From an uncultured Paraprevotella sp. (GTDB lineage Bacteria > Bacteroidota > Bacteroidia > Bacteroidales > Bacteroidaceae): a stretch of DNA of 64,000 nt. The position numbers and the translations under genes are program-made. Every line of letters begins with the position of its first letter. Position 1 is the stretch's first letter. Shown one piece after another: positions 36,914 to 45,254 of the stretch. The notes under the pieces were generated by a model. That model was not told the DNA's origin. It was given only the letters and a program-made list of their open reading frames with translations, and did not search any database. The DNA lies in assembly GCA_944320775.1 (NCBI GenBank), contig CALUIV010000008.1, forward strand, positions 1-64,000, written 5' to 3'.

Positions 36914-37553
36914 GTTGCGATTATTCCCAAAATATTCTGTTTTTCTGCATAAATTTTAGTTTCTTATACTTTGTTTTTAGCTGAAAACAGATCTTTCAGA
37001 TGCCCGCTTCGATCGGACCTGATGCTGATCTCGTCGGAATATGGTCGTGGTCATCTTGTTTATTTGTCTATTTTTTTTCGTTTCTGGGGCCTGTTTCATG
37101 CTGGATTGCTTGTTCTCTTATACAGAAATTCTGGTTTTATATAACTGTATTCTAGTCGGTTACGTACATCTAAATCACTCTATACTTCTGTTTTTCTGTT
37201 CTTTTGAACCGAAGGGTAAAAAATCAGAAGTATTACTGAATGAAAATATGCGATTTTTACTTTTTTGTTCTATCTGTTTGAAGGACTTTGGGAATGGGTT
37301 TGGAAAAAGCTTACATGGATCAATGCTCCAAAATAGTTCGGTTTTGGATTTGAATTTTATAGGTAGAAAAATAAGCTCAATATTGCAGAGTCTTTTTGTG
37401 AGTATCTGGTTATTTTCATAAAAGTATACTTAAGTACACTTTTTATAAAAATAATCGTTTTTTTCTTTGGTTATTTCTAGTTTTTTTTTTTTCTTTACTC
37501 GTGGATATTTATACATATTCATATGTCCAATTAATCATTAAGATAAATCAGCT

Positions 37554-38432
37554 ATGAAGTACATTTTCAGTCTTTTGGTTTTGTGTTTCTGTCTGCTTCC
37601 GGTGCAGGCAGAGGAGCGGATTCTGTTGCCTTTCGGCGTTCAAGGTGTGCCTTATTATGAAGGGCCTGAAGCGGATTATATGGATGGCTTTGCCATAGAC
37701 GGGCAGGGTAATCTGTATTTTACTGGCGGAGGGGCAGAGCATCCGGTTCTTTTCTGCTATTCTCAGAAAGAGCGGAAAACGTTGTATCGGGTATCCTTGC
37801 CGGATGCCACTTCCGGTGCGCTGTGTTATACTGACGGAAAACTTTATCTCTTGGAGCAATGGCGCAAAGGGGCAACTCATGATTTGACGCTGACGCAAAT
37901 CAATCCGTCCGACGGAAAAATTCTTTCGCGGAAAAAACTGAATTGTCCAGATGGTTTCTCCAACAGTATTTTTACGGATAATCAGATTTCAGTAAAGGAG
38001 ACAAAGATGAGTGATAAAGGGGAGGTCACAGGCGTCGACTTTAAATATTGTCTGTATGACCTTCAAGGCGAAATAACGAAACGCCAGATGGATGCTCCTT
38101 ACGATTTGGATGACAAGGTGTTGTCGTCTTTCGCAGACGGTTCTTCTACGCAGTATGTCGGCCGTTATCAGAACGGATATGTCTTTTATGATGCTTGTCC
38201 TGAAAACCAGTACGATTGGAGTGTATTTGTCTGGGTGGACGGTCAAGGCCGGAAAATCAAGCAAAGCAAGGCTTTATACAAGAAAGATATCGGAGGTCCG
38301 ATGATGTCTTCTTCAGAAGGAAACCCCGAAGAACACAAAAAGATAGCCGGCGATTTCCTTTATCTGCTCGGTGAGAAAGACAATGCGCTCTGCGTCAACA
38401 AATATTCGCTGAAAGAACTTTTTGCGGATTGA
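37554..38432 (+). CDS. Secreted propeller-like protein of unknown function
   Basis: A 292-residue protein with a clear signal peptide (MKYIFSLLVLCFCLLPVQAEE). The sequence has repeated blade-like units: YMDGFAIDGQGNLYFTGG, SGALCYTDGKLYLLEQW, NGYVFYDACPENQYDWSVFVWVDGQGRK and AGDFLYLLGEKDNALCVNKYSL. This is consistent with a small beta-propeller of the NHL or BF3164 type. No enzyme motif is visible. It stands alone after the long gap and is followed 143 bp later by the TonB-C-like protein gene, with which it may be cotranscribed. Confidence 0.65.
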   Translation: MKYIFSLLVLCFCLLPVQAEERILLPFGVQGVPYYEGPEADYMDGFAIDGQGNLYFTGGGAEHPVLFCYSQKERKTLYRVSLPDATSGALCYTDGKLYLLEQWRKGATHDLTLTQINPSDGKILSRKKLNCPDGFSNSIFTDNQISVKETKMSDKGEVTGVDFKYCLYDLQGEITKRQMDAPYDLDDKVLSSFADGSSTQYVGRYQNGYVFYDACPENQYDWSVFVWVDGQGRKIKQSKALYKKDIGGPMMSSSEGNPEEHKKIAGDFLYLLGEKDNALCVNKYSLKELFAD

Positions 38433-38575
38433 GTAAAAGGCGGTTGAGGCTTTAATATGGCATAAATATTCATGTGGCCGTTTTGCAGATTGATTTGACT
38501 TTGATTGGAGTTGATTTGGAACAAAAGATATATTGAAATCTTGAATTCATGTTTAACCTTAAAATAATCTGGATT

Positions 38576-39901
38576 ATGAACAAAAAGCATTTATTGCTGG
38601 TTCTCATGTTGTTGAGCGCGTTGCCAGTTCTTTCACAACGCAAATATTCAAAGGATATTCCCACCTTGGTGGATGCTTATCAAGTCTGGTCGTTGGACAA
38701 ATCTTCCAAAGCCAAACAAACAGCTTTCCTGACAGCCTTCCCAAAGAACTGGTATGACTTCCGTTCCATATACGATCACTACGACTATCGGATGGACGGA
38801 TATGACCGCCTGTACAAAGAGGCACATAATCATATAGCCGCACTCACTTCTTTGGATCAAGTGGACCGTTCCGCCTTGGCCGGCACGCTGATCGACCTCA
38901 CCTATGGCAGTTGCTGGGATGCGGATGCACCGAATTATTTGCAGGATGTCTTACACGAACTGATGTCGAAAGAGGCTGATGTCTTTTTCCGTGAACTGTC
39001 CAAAAGAAGATCAGCACAACAGTTTGATTTCTGGGCCTTCTACTGGTCCGGTTTGTATGAAAACCAAAAGTATCAGGACGAAGCAGACGATTTGAAAGAA
39101 CGCATGCAGGCCCAATATCCGGATGTAACCCGGGGAATGGTCCTGGCCTGTGAGTATTACAATGGTTCGGCCACGTTCATGACTTTTTCCAATCAGGAAA
39201 CTGCTACGCTGACGGTTGAAGACGCTTCTGCCTACGACTACCAGCCGGAGTTTCCCCTAAGTGTGCAGGTACTTTGTCTGGGGAAAATGCAATGGCCGGA
39301 AGGGTATCCCGAAGATCAGCTGATATCGGCGGATGTTCATTTTGAAATCGGACGTGACGGCAGTCTGAAACAGATTGTTTGCCATTCAGAATCTCCTGAG
39401 GTGAAAAAAGAACTGGAACGGATGACAGCTGCATTTCCTAAAGCTCTGCCCGCATGGAAAGACGGAAAGCCGGTGGCTTGTTCGTGCACCATGCAGGTAC
39501 GCTTGCATAAAGGACAGTTGAAGAAGGCGGAACAAGAGGAGACAGAATGGAATAAGATGGTACAATCAGAAGTCGTTTATGTTGATCCGGAAGTAGAAGC
39601 GGTTCCTTCTGACGGAAGAGAAGCCGTTGTAGATTATTTGTATCGCCATCTGCCTAAAGATTTTTCCGGTAGCTTGATTTATACGTTCAAAGTGCAGACG
39701 GACGGACAGATTGCAGATATAGAGTGCATCCGGAACAGTGGGGTAGATCAGGTACATAAAAAACAGGCAGACCGGATATTCAAAGAAATCAGTAAAAAGT
39801 TCCGTTGGCGCCCGATGCAGGTTCATGATAAGTTCTATGAATGCAAAATGACTTTACCTGTAAGAGACCGGTTGCTGACAGCTGCGGATGGAAACAACTG
39901 A
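38576..39901 (+). CDS. Secreted protein with two TonB-C-like domains
   Basis: A protein of about 441 residues from the start MNKKHLLLVLMLLSALPVLSQ, a good signal peptide; the ATG at 38549 is less likely. The N-terminal 220 residues are helical and unassigned (DFRSIYDHYDYRMDGYDRLY). Two copies of the TonB C-terminal fold follow: ISADVHFEIGRDGSLKQIVCHSES..CTMQVRL and SLIYTFKVQTDGQIADIECIRNSG..FRWRPMQVHDKFYECKMTLPV. TonB-C domains normally contact outer-membrane receptors, but here there is no membrane anchor or Pro-rich spanner, so it is not a classical energy transducer. A strong bidirectional terminator follows at 39948-39987. Confidence 0.65.
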   Translation: MNKKHLLLVLMLLSALPVLSQRKYSKDIPTLVDAYQVWSLDKSSKAKQTAFLTAFPKNWYDFRSIYDHYDYRMDGYDRLYKEAHNHIAALTSLDQVDRSALAGTLIDLTYGSCWDADAPNYLQDVLHELMSKEADVFFRELSKRRSAQQFDFWAFYWSGLYENQKYQDEADDLKERMQAQYPDVTRGMVLACEYYNGSATFMTFSNQETATLTVEDASAYDYQPEFPLSVQVLCLGKMQWPEGYPEDQLISADVHFEIGRDGSLKQIVCHSESPEVKKELERMTAAFPKALPAWKDGKPVACSCTMQVRLHKGQLKKAEQEETEWNKMVQSEVVYVDPEVEAVPSDGREAVVDYLYRHLPKDFSGSLIYTFKVQTDGQIADIECIRNSGVDQVHKKQADRIFKEISKKFRWRPMQVHDKFYECKMTLPVRDRLLTAADGNN

Positions 39902-39947
39902 GATATTGTCATGTAATCTTTCAAGCATTTGACTCGATTTGTCAAAT

Positions 39948-39987
39948 AAAAAAAGTCGCATTCTATCTGAGGAATGCGACTTTTTTT
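39948..39987. terminator. Strong bidirectional terminator
   Basis: AAAAAAAGTCGCATTC (39948-39963) is the exact inverse of GAATGCGACTTTTTTT (39972-39987) with an 8-nt loop. The A and T tails on both sides make it active in either direction; it ends the TonB-C-like gene. Confidence 0.9.
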
Positions 39988-40134
39988 GGATGGGCTTCCA
40001 GTAATTGTAGTGATAAGTTGTGTATAAAAAGAAAACCGCGAAACATAACTTGCTATATTCGTATGAATTCCTTAATATTGTATTTAATTGAAAAAATAAA
40101 AGATGCGATTCATGTCGCATGGATTATAATAGAA

Positions 40135-41196
40135 ATGAAAAAAGTTGGTTTTGTTGTACTTGCAGCATTATTGTTGTTTGCTTGTAAAAAGGAAGACAAT
40201 AATAAGGTAGAGTTTCGTGCTCTGTCTTTCAGTTCTATAGTATCGGATACGTTGAAAATAGATTCGGTGCACATGAGTACCTTTTTTTCTAATCCGACTT
40301 CGCTTTTCGTCATTGATGATTCATTGTTGCTCGTGTTTGACGATGACAGAAGCGATAAACTTTGCCATTTTATTCATACGAAAGGATCTGTAGTTAAAAG
40401 TTTTGGTGAAAGAGGACGAACGCGCGGAGAATTTATTTTTCCGCAAGGATTGTCTTTGTCCAAGGATAAGAAGACTTGTTGCGTGTACGATTATAATACG
40501 CAGTGTAATGTTTGCTTTTCCGTAAAAGAGGCATTGGGTGGAGGTAATCCAGTGCAAGATGTGATAAGAATGGAAGACGTGGAAAGCGAGCAACCTGTGG
40601 AGCACCGTTTCTATCAAGTCTTGGCTTTATCAGACAACCGTTTCCTTGGATTTGGTAATCATCCAGAGAATAGGGTTCAAGTCTTTAATAAATCAAAGAT
40701 ACTTGCCACATATTCGGATTTTCCGGTTCTTGACGAAAAAGAAGAGAACAATAGGTCTATTTGGAGCAATTTGGCATCTTTTGGTGTTTCTCCTGATGAA
40801 AAACATGTCGTTATAACCACTGGAATAGGGGCGGCATTTGAGATCTTATCTTTGAACGGAGAAAAAATAAGCCATAAGTTGGTGAAAGGTTTTTACGCTC
40901 CAAAATATTCCGTTGCCCAAGGTGCCGTTCCGGTTTGTGTCATCGTATGTCCGGAAACTGTAGTCGGATTTAATGCCTTGCATGTGGCAAATGATTGTTT
41001 TTATGCTGTGTTAGCCGGGCCGGAAGAACGGTACAATGAAATCTTGCAGTTTAATTTTAATGGGGAATGTGTGCATAGATATTGTCTTCCGTCAGATATT
41101 GTTTATATAAATTGTATGACTGTCGATGAAGGAAGGCTTTGGGCTTTTGTAGAAAATAAGGATGGTGAAATAAAACTTATAAAGGCCAGGATATAA
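40135..41196 (+). CDS. BF3164-family lipoprotein (propeller-like)
   Basis: A protein of about 353 residues starting MKKVGFVVLAALLLFACKKE, with lipobox LFAC. The reading frame is open upstream to 39841, but that stretch crosses a terminator hairpin and lacks coding character, so the start at 40135 is used. The sequence matches the pattern of BF3164-family lipoproteins: SFSSIVSDTLKIDS, NPTSLFVIDDSLLLVFD, GSVVKSFGERGRTRGEFIFPQGLSLSKD, ILQFNFNGECVHRYCLP and LWAFVENKDGEIKLIKA. These are surface or periplasmic six-bladed propellers of unknown function, common in gut Bacteroidales. It is followed by a short tandem repeat and a terminator shared with the tRNA cluster. Confidence 0.75.
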   Translation: MKKVGFVVLAALLLFACKKEDNNKVEFRALSFSSIVSDTLKIDSVHMSTFFSNPTSLFVIDDSLLLVFDDDRSDKLCHFIHTKGSVVKSFGERGRTRGEFIFPQGLSLSKDKKTCCVYDYNTQCNVCFSVKEALGGGNPVQDVIRMEDVESEQPVEHRFYQVLALSDNRFLGFGNHPENRVQVFNKSKILATYSDFPVLDEKEENNRSIWSNLASFGVSPDEKHVVITTGIGAAFEILSLNGEKISHKLVKGFYAPKYSVAQGAVPVCVIVCPETVVGFNALHVANDCFYAVLAGPEERYNEILQFNFNGECVHRYCLPSDIVYINCMTVDEGRLWAFVENKDGEIKLIKARI

Positions 41197-41205
41197 AGTC
41201 AACCA

Positions 41206-41248
41206 GAAATATCTGCTGATCCCTGATCCGAAATATCCGCTGATCCCC
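41206..41248. repeat. Imperfect 24-bp tandem repeat
   Basis: GAAATATCTGCTGATCCC at 41206 is repeated at 41230 as GAAATATCCGCTGATCCC (17 of 18 identical). It lies between the lipoprotein stop codon and the tRNA-side terminator. Confidence 0.5.
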
Positions 41249-41274
41249 TATATTCTGCTTCAGCCCGGAAACGA

Positions 41275-41309
41275 AAAAAGCTCTGATTCTGTTGTGAATC
41301 AGAGCTTTT
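41275..41309 (-). terminator. Terminator of the tRNA cluster
   Basis: AAAGCTCTGATTC pairs with GAATCAGAGCTTT around a short loop. On the minus strand the stem is followed by six T residues, as expected for the end of the leftward tRNA transcript; on the plus strand the T-run is shorter but may still serve the lipoprotein gene. Confidence 0.85.
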
Positions 41310-41329
41310 CCTAATTTTGCTTTGTAAGC

Positions 41330-41406
41330 TGGCGGTGCGTACGGGACTCGAACCCGTGACCCCATGCGTGACAGGCATGTATTCTAACCAACTGAACTAA
41401 CGCACC
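41330..41406 (-). tRNA. tRNA-Asp (GTC)
   Basis: Complete cloverleaf on the minus strand: acceptor GGTGCGT/ACGCACC, D arm with AGTTCAGTTGGTTAGAA, anticodon loop with GTC, and T loop GTTCGAGTC. Discriminator G is followed by an encoded CCA (41330-41332), unlike the other four tRNAs of the cluster. It is the last gene before the terminator. Confidence 0.97.
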
Positions 41407-41416
41407 TCGGTTTTAG

Positions 41417-41489
<73 letters not shown>

Positions 41490-41497
41490 ATTTGGAG

Positions 41498-41580
41498 TGG
41501 GTGGTGATGGATTCGAACCACCGAAGGCGTAAGCCAGCAGATTTACAGTCTGCCCCATTTGGCCACTCTGGTAACCACCC
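41498..41580 (-). tRNA. tRNA-Tyr (GTA)
   Basis: 83-nt class II tRNA with a long variable arm (GCTTACGCCTTC region). Acceptor GGGTGGT/ACCACCC, anticodon GTA in the loop after GCAGA, T loop TTCGAAT. Discriminator A; no encoded CCA. Confidence 0.96.
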
Positions 41581-41597
41581 TTTTCTCTTTTGTTGAG

Positions 41598-41671
41598 TGA
41601 CTCCCACAGGATTCAAACCTGTAACCTTCTGATCCGTAGTCAGATGCTCTATTCAGTTGAGCTAGGGAGCC
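41598..41671 (-). tRNA. tRNA-Arg (ACG)
   Basis: 74-nt cloverleaf: acceptor GGCTCCC/GGGAGTC (one G-U pair), D arm TAGCTCAACTGAATAGAGC, anticodon ACG (A34 is expected to be edited to inosine), T loop TTTGAAT. Discriminator A; no encoded CCA. Confidence 0.96.
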
Positions 41672-41694
41672 TCAATCTAATTGAGAATTTTTAG

Positions 41695-41769
41695 TGGGCG
41701 TTGACGGATTCGAACCGCCGACCCTCTGCTTGTAAGGCAGATGCTCTGAACCAGCTGAGCTAAACGCCC
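41695..41769 (-). tRNA. tRNA-Val (TAC)
   Basis: 75-nt cloverleaf: acceptor GGGCGTT/AACGCCC, D arm TAGCTCAGCTGGTTCAGAGC, anticodon loop CTTACAA with TAC, T arm CGGTTCGAATCCG. Discriminator A; no encoded CCA. It is the first gene of the tRNA transcript. Confidence 0.97.
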
Positions 41770-41815
41770 GTTTCGTGAACTTCTTTCGTTTGTTGTTCGT
41801 TCCCGAAAGCGAGTG

Positions 41816-41846
41816 CAAAGGTACGCATTTATTTTTAATCTGCAAA
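41816..41846 (-). promoter_or_regulatory. Promoter of the tRNA cluster
   Basis: On the minus strand TTTG (41846-41843), exactly 19 bp, then TACCTTTG (41823-41816): a full match to the Bacteroidetes -33/-7 consensus. Transcription should start near 41810, about 40 bp before tRNA-Val. Confidence 0.9.
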
Positions 41847-41945
41847 TTTTCGGGCAACTTTTTTTTGATACTTTTATCGAATATGACGTAAAAAAGACCC
41901 TTTATAGTGTTGTATCTGTTTGATTGTAAATAAAATAATGTTGAA

Positions 41946-41995
41946 TAAAAAAGAGCATAAAAAATTTCATATAAGATAGAAATTTTTTATGCTCT
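41946..41995 (-). terminator. Terminator of the C10 protease operon
   Basis: AGAGCATAAAAAATTTC (41952-41968) is perfectly inverted at 41979-41995 (17-bp arms, 10-nt loop). On the minus strand it is followed by a T-run (41946-41951). It lies 16 bp after the stop of the companion lipoprotein gene. Confidence 0.9.
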
Positions 41996-42010
41996 CATGA
42001 GAATGAATAA

Positions 42011-42577
42011 TTATTTCCAGCCTTTTTTTGTAATCAGTTGGTTTAATTCGGTGACGATATCCTGATAGTCTGACCGCTTGCCACATTCCCGAATGTCCAA
42101 AAGCGGTTCTTTGTCGATGATAGCATCGAACAGTTCGCTGACAGAGGGAGCCTGAGTCATTCGGCTGTACTCTTCGTAAGTGTAGGAGAGGAAGGCTACC
42201 TGAGCGTTGATACCTCGATTGTCCAGCCAATAACCATGGATGAGTGGAGTCGGGAGTAACAAGCTGTTTCCACGTTTTAAATCGGATGGAGCCGGATAGG
42301 AAATAATTCGGCTACGCGATTGATCCAGAAGTACCGGAACCTGTCGGGAATAGTCTTTCTTCATCTTATAGATGATAACCACCGGAGATGCTGTAATTGG
42401 GCTACCGGTAACTGAAGATATACTTCCTGTAGGTTGTGCCTGTGGCATGATGGTTTGTATTTCATTCATGGAGGTTGTCTGTTTATGGGTACAGGATATG
42501 AAAATCAGAAAGGCAGTGATGAACATGCTGTATCTGAAAGTGACTTGCAACACTTGAAAACGTTTATCATTAATCAT
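42011..42577 (-). CDS. Lipoprotein of unknown function, protease-operon partner
   Basis: 188 residues from ATG 42577 (MINDKRFQVLQ); a later ATG at 42526 (MFITAFLIFISC) gives a tighter lipoprotein signal with lipobox IFISC. Longer N-terminal extension of the open frame runs into the protease gene and is not credible. The mature part contains VVIIYKMKKDYSRQVPVLL, SRIISYPAPSDLKRGNSLLLP, IHGYWLDNRGINAQVAFLSYTYEEYS and a helical C-terminus. I know of no functional assignment. It lies 23 bp downstream of the C10 protease and shares its terminator. In other Bacteroidales, C10 proteases are paired with small periplasmic inhibitors; this one has no obvious similarity to Spi propeptides, so an inhibitor role is only a hypothesis. 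Confidence 0.7.
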   Translation of the reverse strand: MINDKRFQVLQVTFRYSMFITAFLIFISCTHKQTTSMNEIQTIMPQAQPTGSISSVTGSPITASPVVIIYKMKKDYSRQVPVLLDQSRSRIISYPAPSDLKRGNSLLLPTPLIHGYWLDNRGINAQVAFLSYTYEEYSRMTQAPSVSELFDAIIDKEPLLDIRECGKRSDYQDIVTELNQLITKKGWK

Positions 42578-42600
42578 ATGGCTCAATATATCTTCTGGTC

Positions 42601-45069
42601 TTAATATATAAATTTTGTTTGTTGCCATGTACCGTCTGTAAATGTAGCTTGAATGATGTAAGTACCTTTTGACCAGTTGTCCGGACTGATTTGGTAGCTT
42701 CCTTGGTTTTCTTCGCACTGGTAAGTCTTCAGCAGAACACCTTGAAGTCCGTAAATTCTGATATTTGCCAAAGGTTTGTTACATTCCAGTTGAATACCGG
42801 ATGTATTGCTGATGATACGTAAGCTTTTGTGCAGACTTGGTGTGTTGATCCCAGTAGCTTGTTTAACATTTACCTGACTACTCCACAACAAAGTGAAAGG
42901 ATAGTTCTTGGCTGTGTTGTAAGAGTACAACTGGAATTTGTAGTTGCCTGGTGTTACATTGGAACCGACTTCAATACTGAATTCTTTTGTTTCTCCTTTA
43001 CCGCAAATGATGTTTTGGAAAATGGATTGGCTTTCGTATTTTTGAGTTTTAGGGTTAAACAAGTAGGCGACAATTTGTCCGTCATAAAAATCGCCGGCAT
43101 CGCTTATAGAGACTGATCCGTTACAGATGAACGGTGTTCCTTGTTCTATATCTTTATTTTCCAAATTGCAGCCTATAGCTTTGATTTCTAGTGCTGTTGT
43201 TCCTGAAGTAGTTATGGTTATTTCTTGGGGTGTACCTAATTTATACCTGTTAAAATTATGTAACCAGATAGGGCTGATATAGGCCGTTCCTGTTAAGTTG
43301 TCAGGTATAGTCACGGTACAGATGATTGTTTTGCTTTCGCCGGGCTTGATGTAAACTTGTTCAACACGTGTACTGGAGAGCATATTCTGATACTGATCGC
43401 AAATGCCCAGTTCGATGTGTCCGATAAAGTCATGTTCTTGACGTACGTTGGTTATGGTCATGGTAAATTCACCTTTGCGTCCGCTGTGAAGTGTTCCGTT
43501 GGGGACGATGCTGACTTCTGGCAACAGACTAATATCTGTTTCGCAGCTGATATGGGCAATTCCGTTTTCAATGATTAAATAATATTCTGCACTGGTTCCG
43601 TATTCAGAGCGGGCACGGTCCCAGTGTTCACTTCCGTCCAATTTGGTTCCTACATATATGTCGTAGATACCGTCTGACAGACCGGATGGGATTTGTAGAT
43701 TGAAGTCTAGAGCTGCGTATCCGTAAGTAATATCCAGATTTTGTAATTGGAAAATATTACTAATGATTTGTTGCTTGTTCTGATTTTCAGCAATGACAGC
43801 TACTGTTCCGTTAAATAGTGCTGCTCTGTTATAAATGGCATTGGCTTTAGCCGTATTGGCAGATGTGTTTATTTCCAATGCACCCATTTCAAAATAAGAT
43901 TGCGGGGTTGAAAGTATTGTTTTTGGAGCTAGATCGACCGACATGGTTTGCTCGAATTGGAAACCACTTCCGTTTCCACCGCCTGTTCCCGATGCTCCAG
44001 GTTGCAAATTGGTAATCCGGAAATAGCCATTACTCATACCCGACCATCCCCAGTCTACATGCACGAGACCGTCTTTGTCGTAACCGTCAATAACAAAAGC
44101 GTGACCTGAATAACTATTGTCACTTGCTGTGTAATAGATGGGACGTTTTGCATTTAATTCTCTTTTAATCAGATTCATCCATTCTTCAAGAGTGTAAAAT
44201 GTACTTAAGGCTCGGTAGGAATAAGGATTGAAACCAAAATATTTGATCAGTCCGTTGTGTCCCTGATAACTATCGGCACCAGATGCTCCAAGGGTATAAT
44301 CCATTTTGCAGGCAATGCCGCAGGCCAACATCAACTCGGCAATGGCGTCTGCTTGTTCTTTGCTGTAGCTGTTGTTGATGTATAAAGGTAGTATGTTGTC
44401 CCAATCAAAGGTGGTTTTACTGAAATCCATACTGAGTTGGAATTTGTGGGTGGCAGTAGTATAACTGTTTGAACCTGTACCTTGATTAGGATAGCGGTAA
44501 TAACGAAGAATACTCGCCATGGCGGTTGCCACACAGCCGGTTACACATTTTTGTCCGTTAAAATCCGGACATTTTTTGTTGTATGGAGCACCTTGGTCGT
44601 ATTGGATCGCTCCTAATAATGGAGATACTGATTCGGCAAACTGTTCATTGTTACGTTGTGGAGATGTTATAACCGAAGTTGTTTCTGTATCTAGTGTTTG
44701 TTGTTTCAAAGAATACAATGTCAACCAAAAACGCATATTATCAGGTAATGAATCTTTGTTGAATTCCTGTTCTAAAGAGTATCCTAAGATGGGGTCCATT
44801 CGGTCGTCACCGGAAATGATAACAAAACCGGTCTGGTTTTGATTGTAAATATAATAAGCTGGAGACTGGGAAAGACGGGTTGAGACGTTTTCCAGTTCCA
44901 ATGATGTTGCTGCCAGAACGACTGGTGTTGTTACGCTGCGGGTTTTCAGTTTTTTTCCGGAAAAGAATTCTGTTGCTAGAATTTTAGCTTCTTCTGCAGA
45001 CCGAGGAGCTGCAGTCAGATTGATGGCAGAAAAAAGCATCAAAAGGCTGAATAATTTGATTTTCTTCAT
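42601..45069 (-). CDS. T9SS-exported C10 (streptopain/interpain-type) cysteine protease
   Basis: An 822-residue prepro-protein. Signal peptide (INLTAAP), then a Spi-type inhibitory propeptide (about 22-145, with AYYIYNQNQTGFVIISGDDR). The C10 catalytic domain follows: nucleophile Cys179 in GCVATAMASILRYYRYP, catalytic His323 in GHAFVIDGYD and the WGWSG motif, closely matching S. pyogenes SpeB and Prevotella interpain. After about residue 390 come two or three Ig-like domains. The C-terminal 75 residues (LANIRIYGLQGVLLKTY..GTYIIQATFTDGTWQQTKFIY) are a T9SS type A sorting domain, so the enzyme should be secreted or bound to the cell surface. It has its own consensus promoter (45097-45126) and is followed by a lipoprotein gene. 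Confidence 0.93.
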   Translation of the reverse strand: MKKIKLFSLLMLFSAINLTAAPRSAEEAKILATEFFSGKKLKTRSVTTPVVLAATSLELENVSTRLSQSPAYYIYNQNQTGFVIISGDDRMDPILGYSLEQEFNKDSLPDNMRFWLTLYSLKQQTLDTETTSVITSPQRNNEQFAESVSPLLGAIQYDQGAPYNKKCPDFNGQKCVTGCVATAMASILRYYRYPNQGTGSNSYTTATHKFQLSMDFSKTTFDWDNILPLYINNSYSKEQADAIAELMLACGIACKMDYTLGASGADSYQGHNGLIKYFGFNPYSYRALSTFYTLEEWMNLIKRELNAKRPIYYTASDNSYSGHAFVIDGYDKDGLVHVDWGWSGMSNGYFRITNLQPGASGTGGGNGSGFQFEQTMSVDLAPKTILSTPQSYFEMGALEINTSANTAKANAIYNRAALFNGTVAVIAENQNKQQIISNIFQLQNLDITYGYAALDFNLQIPSGLSDGIYDIYVGTKLDGSEHWDRARSEYGTSAEYYLIIENGIAHISCETDISLLPEVSIVPNGTLHSGRKGEFTMTITNVRQEHDFIGHIELGICDQYQNMLSSTRVEQVYIKPGESKTIICTVTIPDNLTGTAYISPIWLHNFNRYKLGTPQEITITTSGTTALEIKAIGCNLENKDIEQGTPFICNGSVSISDAGDFYDGQIVAYLFNPKTQKYESQSIFQNIICGKGETKEFSIEVGSNVTPGNYKFQLYSYNTAKNYPFTLLWSSQVNVKQATGINTPSLHKSLRIISNTSGIQLECNKPLANIRIYGLQGVLLKTYQCEENQGSYQISPDNWSKGTYIIQATFTDGTWQQTKFIY

Positions 45070-45096
45070 AGATAAAAATTATAAAAGTAGATTATG

Positions 45097-45126
45097 CAAA
45101 TGTAGTTGTTTAAATGATACGGCCAA
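45097..45126 (-). promoter_or_regulatory. Promoter of the C10 protease gene
   Basis: Minus strand: TTG (45126-45124), 19-bp spacer, TACATTTG (45104-45097), matching the Bacteroidetes consensus. The leader to the ATG at 45069 is about 20 nt. Confidence 0.8.
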
Positions 45127-45221
45127 TTATTATAGAGCTGTTTAACAGAAAAATAGTTTATAAATATCAGTATGGCATGTTCTTTTGGGGAAGAATTGTT
45201 CGCTACTCGGATTAAAAACAT

Positions 45222-45229
45222 TAACTTTG
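45222..45229 (+). promoter_or_regulatory. -7 element before the DUF5020 gene
   Basis: TAACTTTG matches TAnnTTTG, 25 bp before the ATG at 45255. A TTG at 45196-45198 lies 23 bp upstream, slightly beyond the usual spacing. Confidence 0.6.
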
Positions 45230-45254
45230 CATCGCTAATTTTTAAACAAAAGTA

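Larger units (their letters stand above)
36704..37553. other. Gene-free AT-rich gap after the enzyme cluster
   Basis: These 850 bp contain a terminator (36727-36760) and a perfect 13-bp palindrome (36886-36913), followed by T-rich sequence up to the next gene. A 126-codon frame at 37041-37421 has composition set by the T-richness and no credible start context, so it is not annotated. No tRNA or known structured RNA was recognised. Confidence 0.6.

Noticed and set aside
37041..37421. 126-codon open frame in the gap after the cluster
   Set aside because: Its composition (F, L, S, C) follows from T-rich DNA; no signal, domain or promoter, and it lies in a region otherwise without genes.
39841..40134. 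N-terminal extension of the BF3164-like gene
   Set aside because: The open frame passes through the strong terminator at 39948-39987 and the sequence has no protein character; a canonical lipoprotein signal starts at 40135.
42578..42718. N-terminal extension of the companion lipoprotein into the C10 protease gene
   Set aside because: The extension is basic, lacks coding logic and would overlap the protease C-terminus by over 100 bp; a lipoprotein signal is available from 42577 or 42526.
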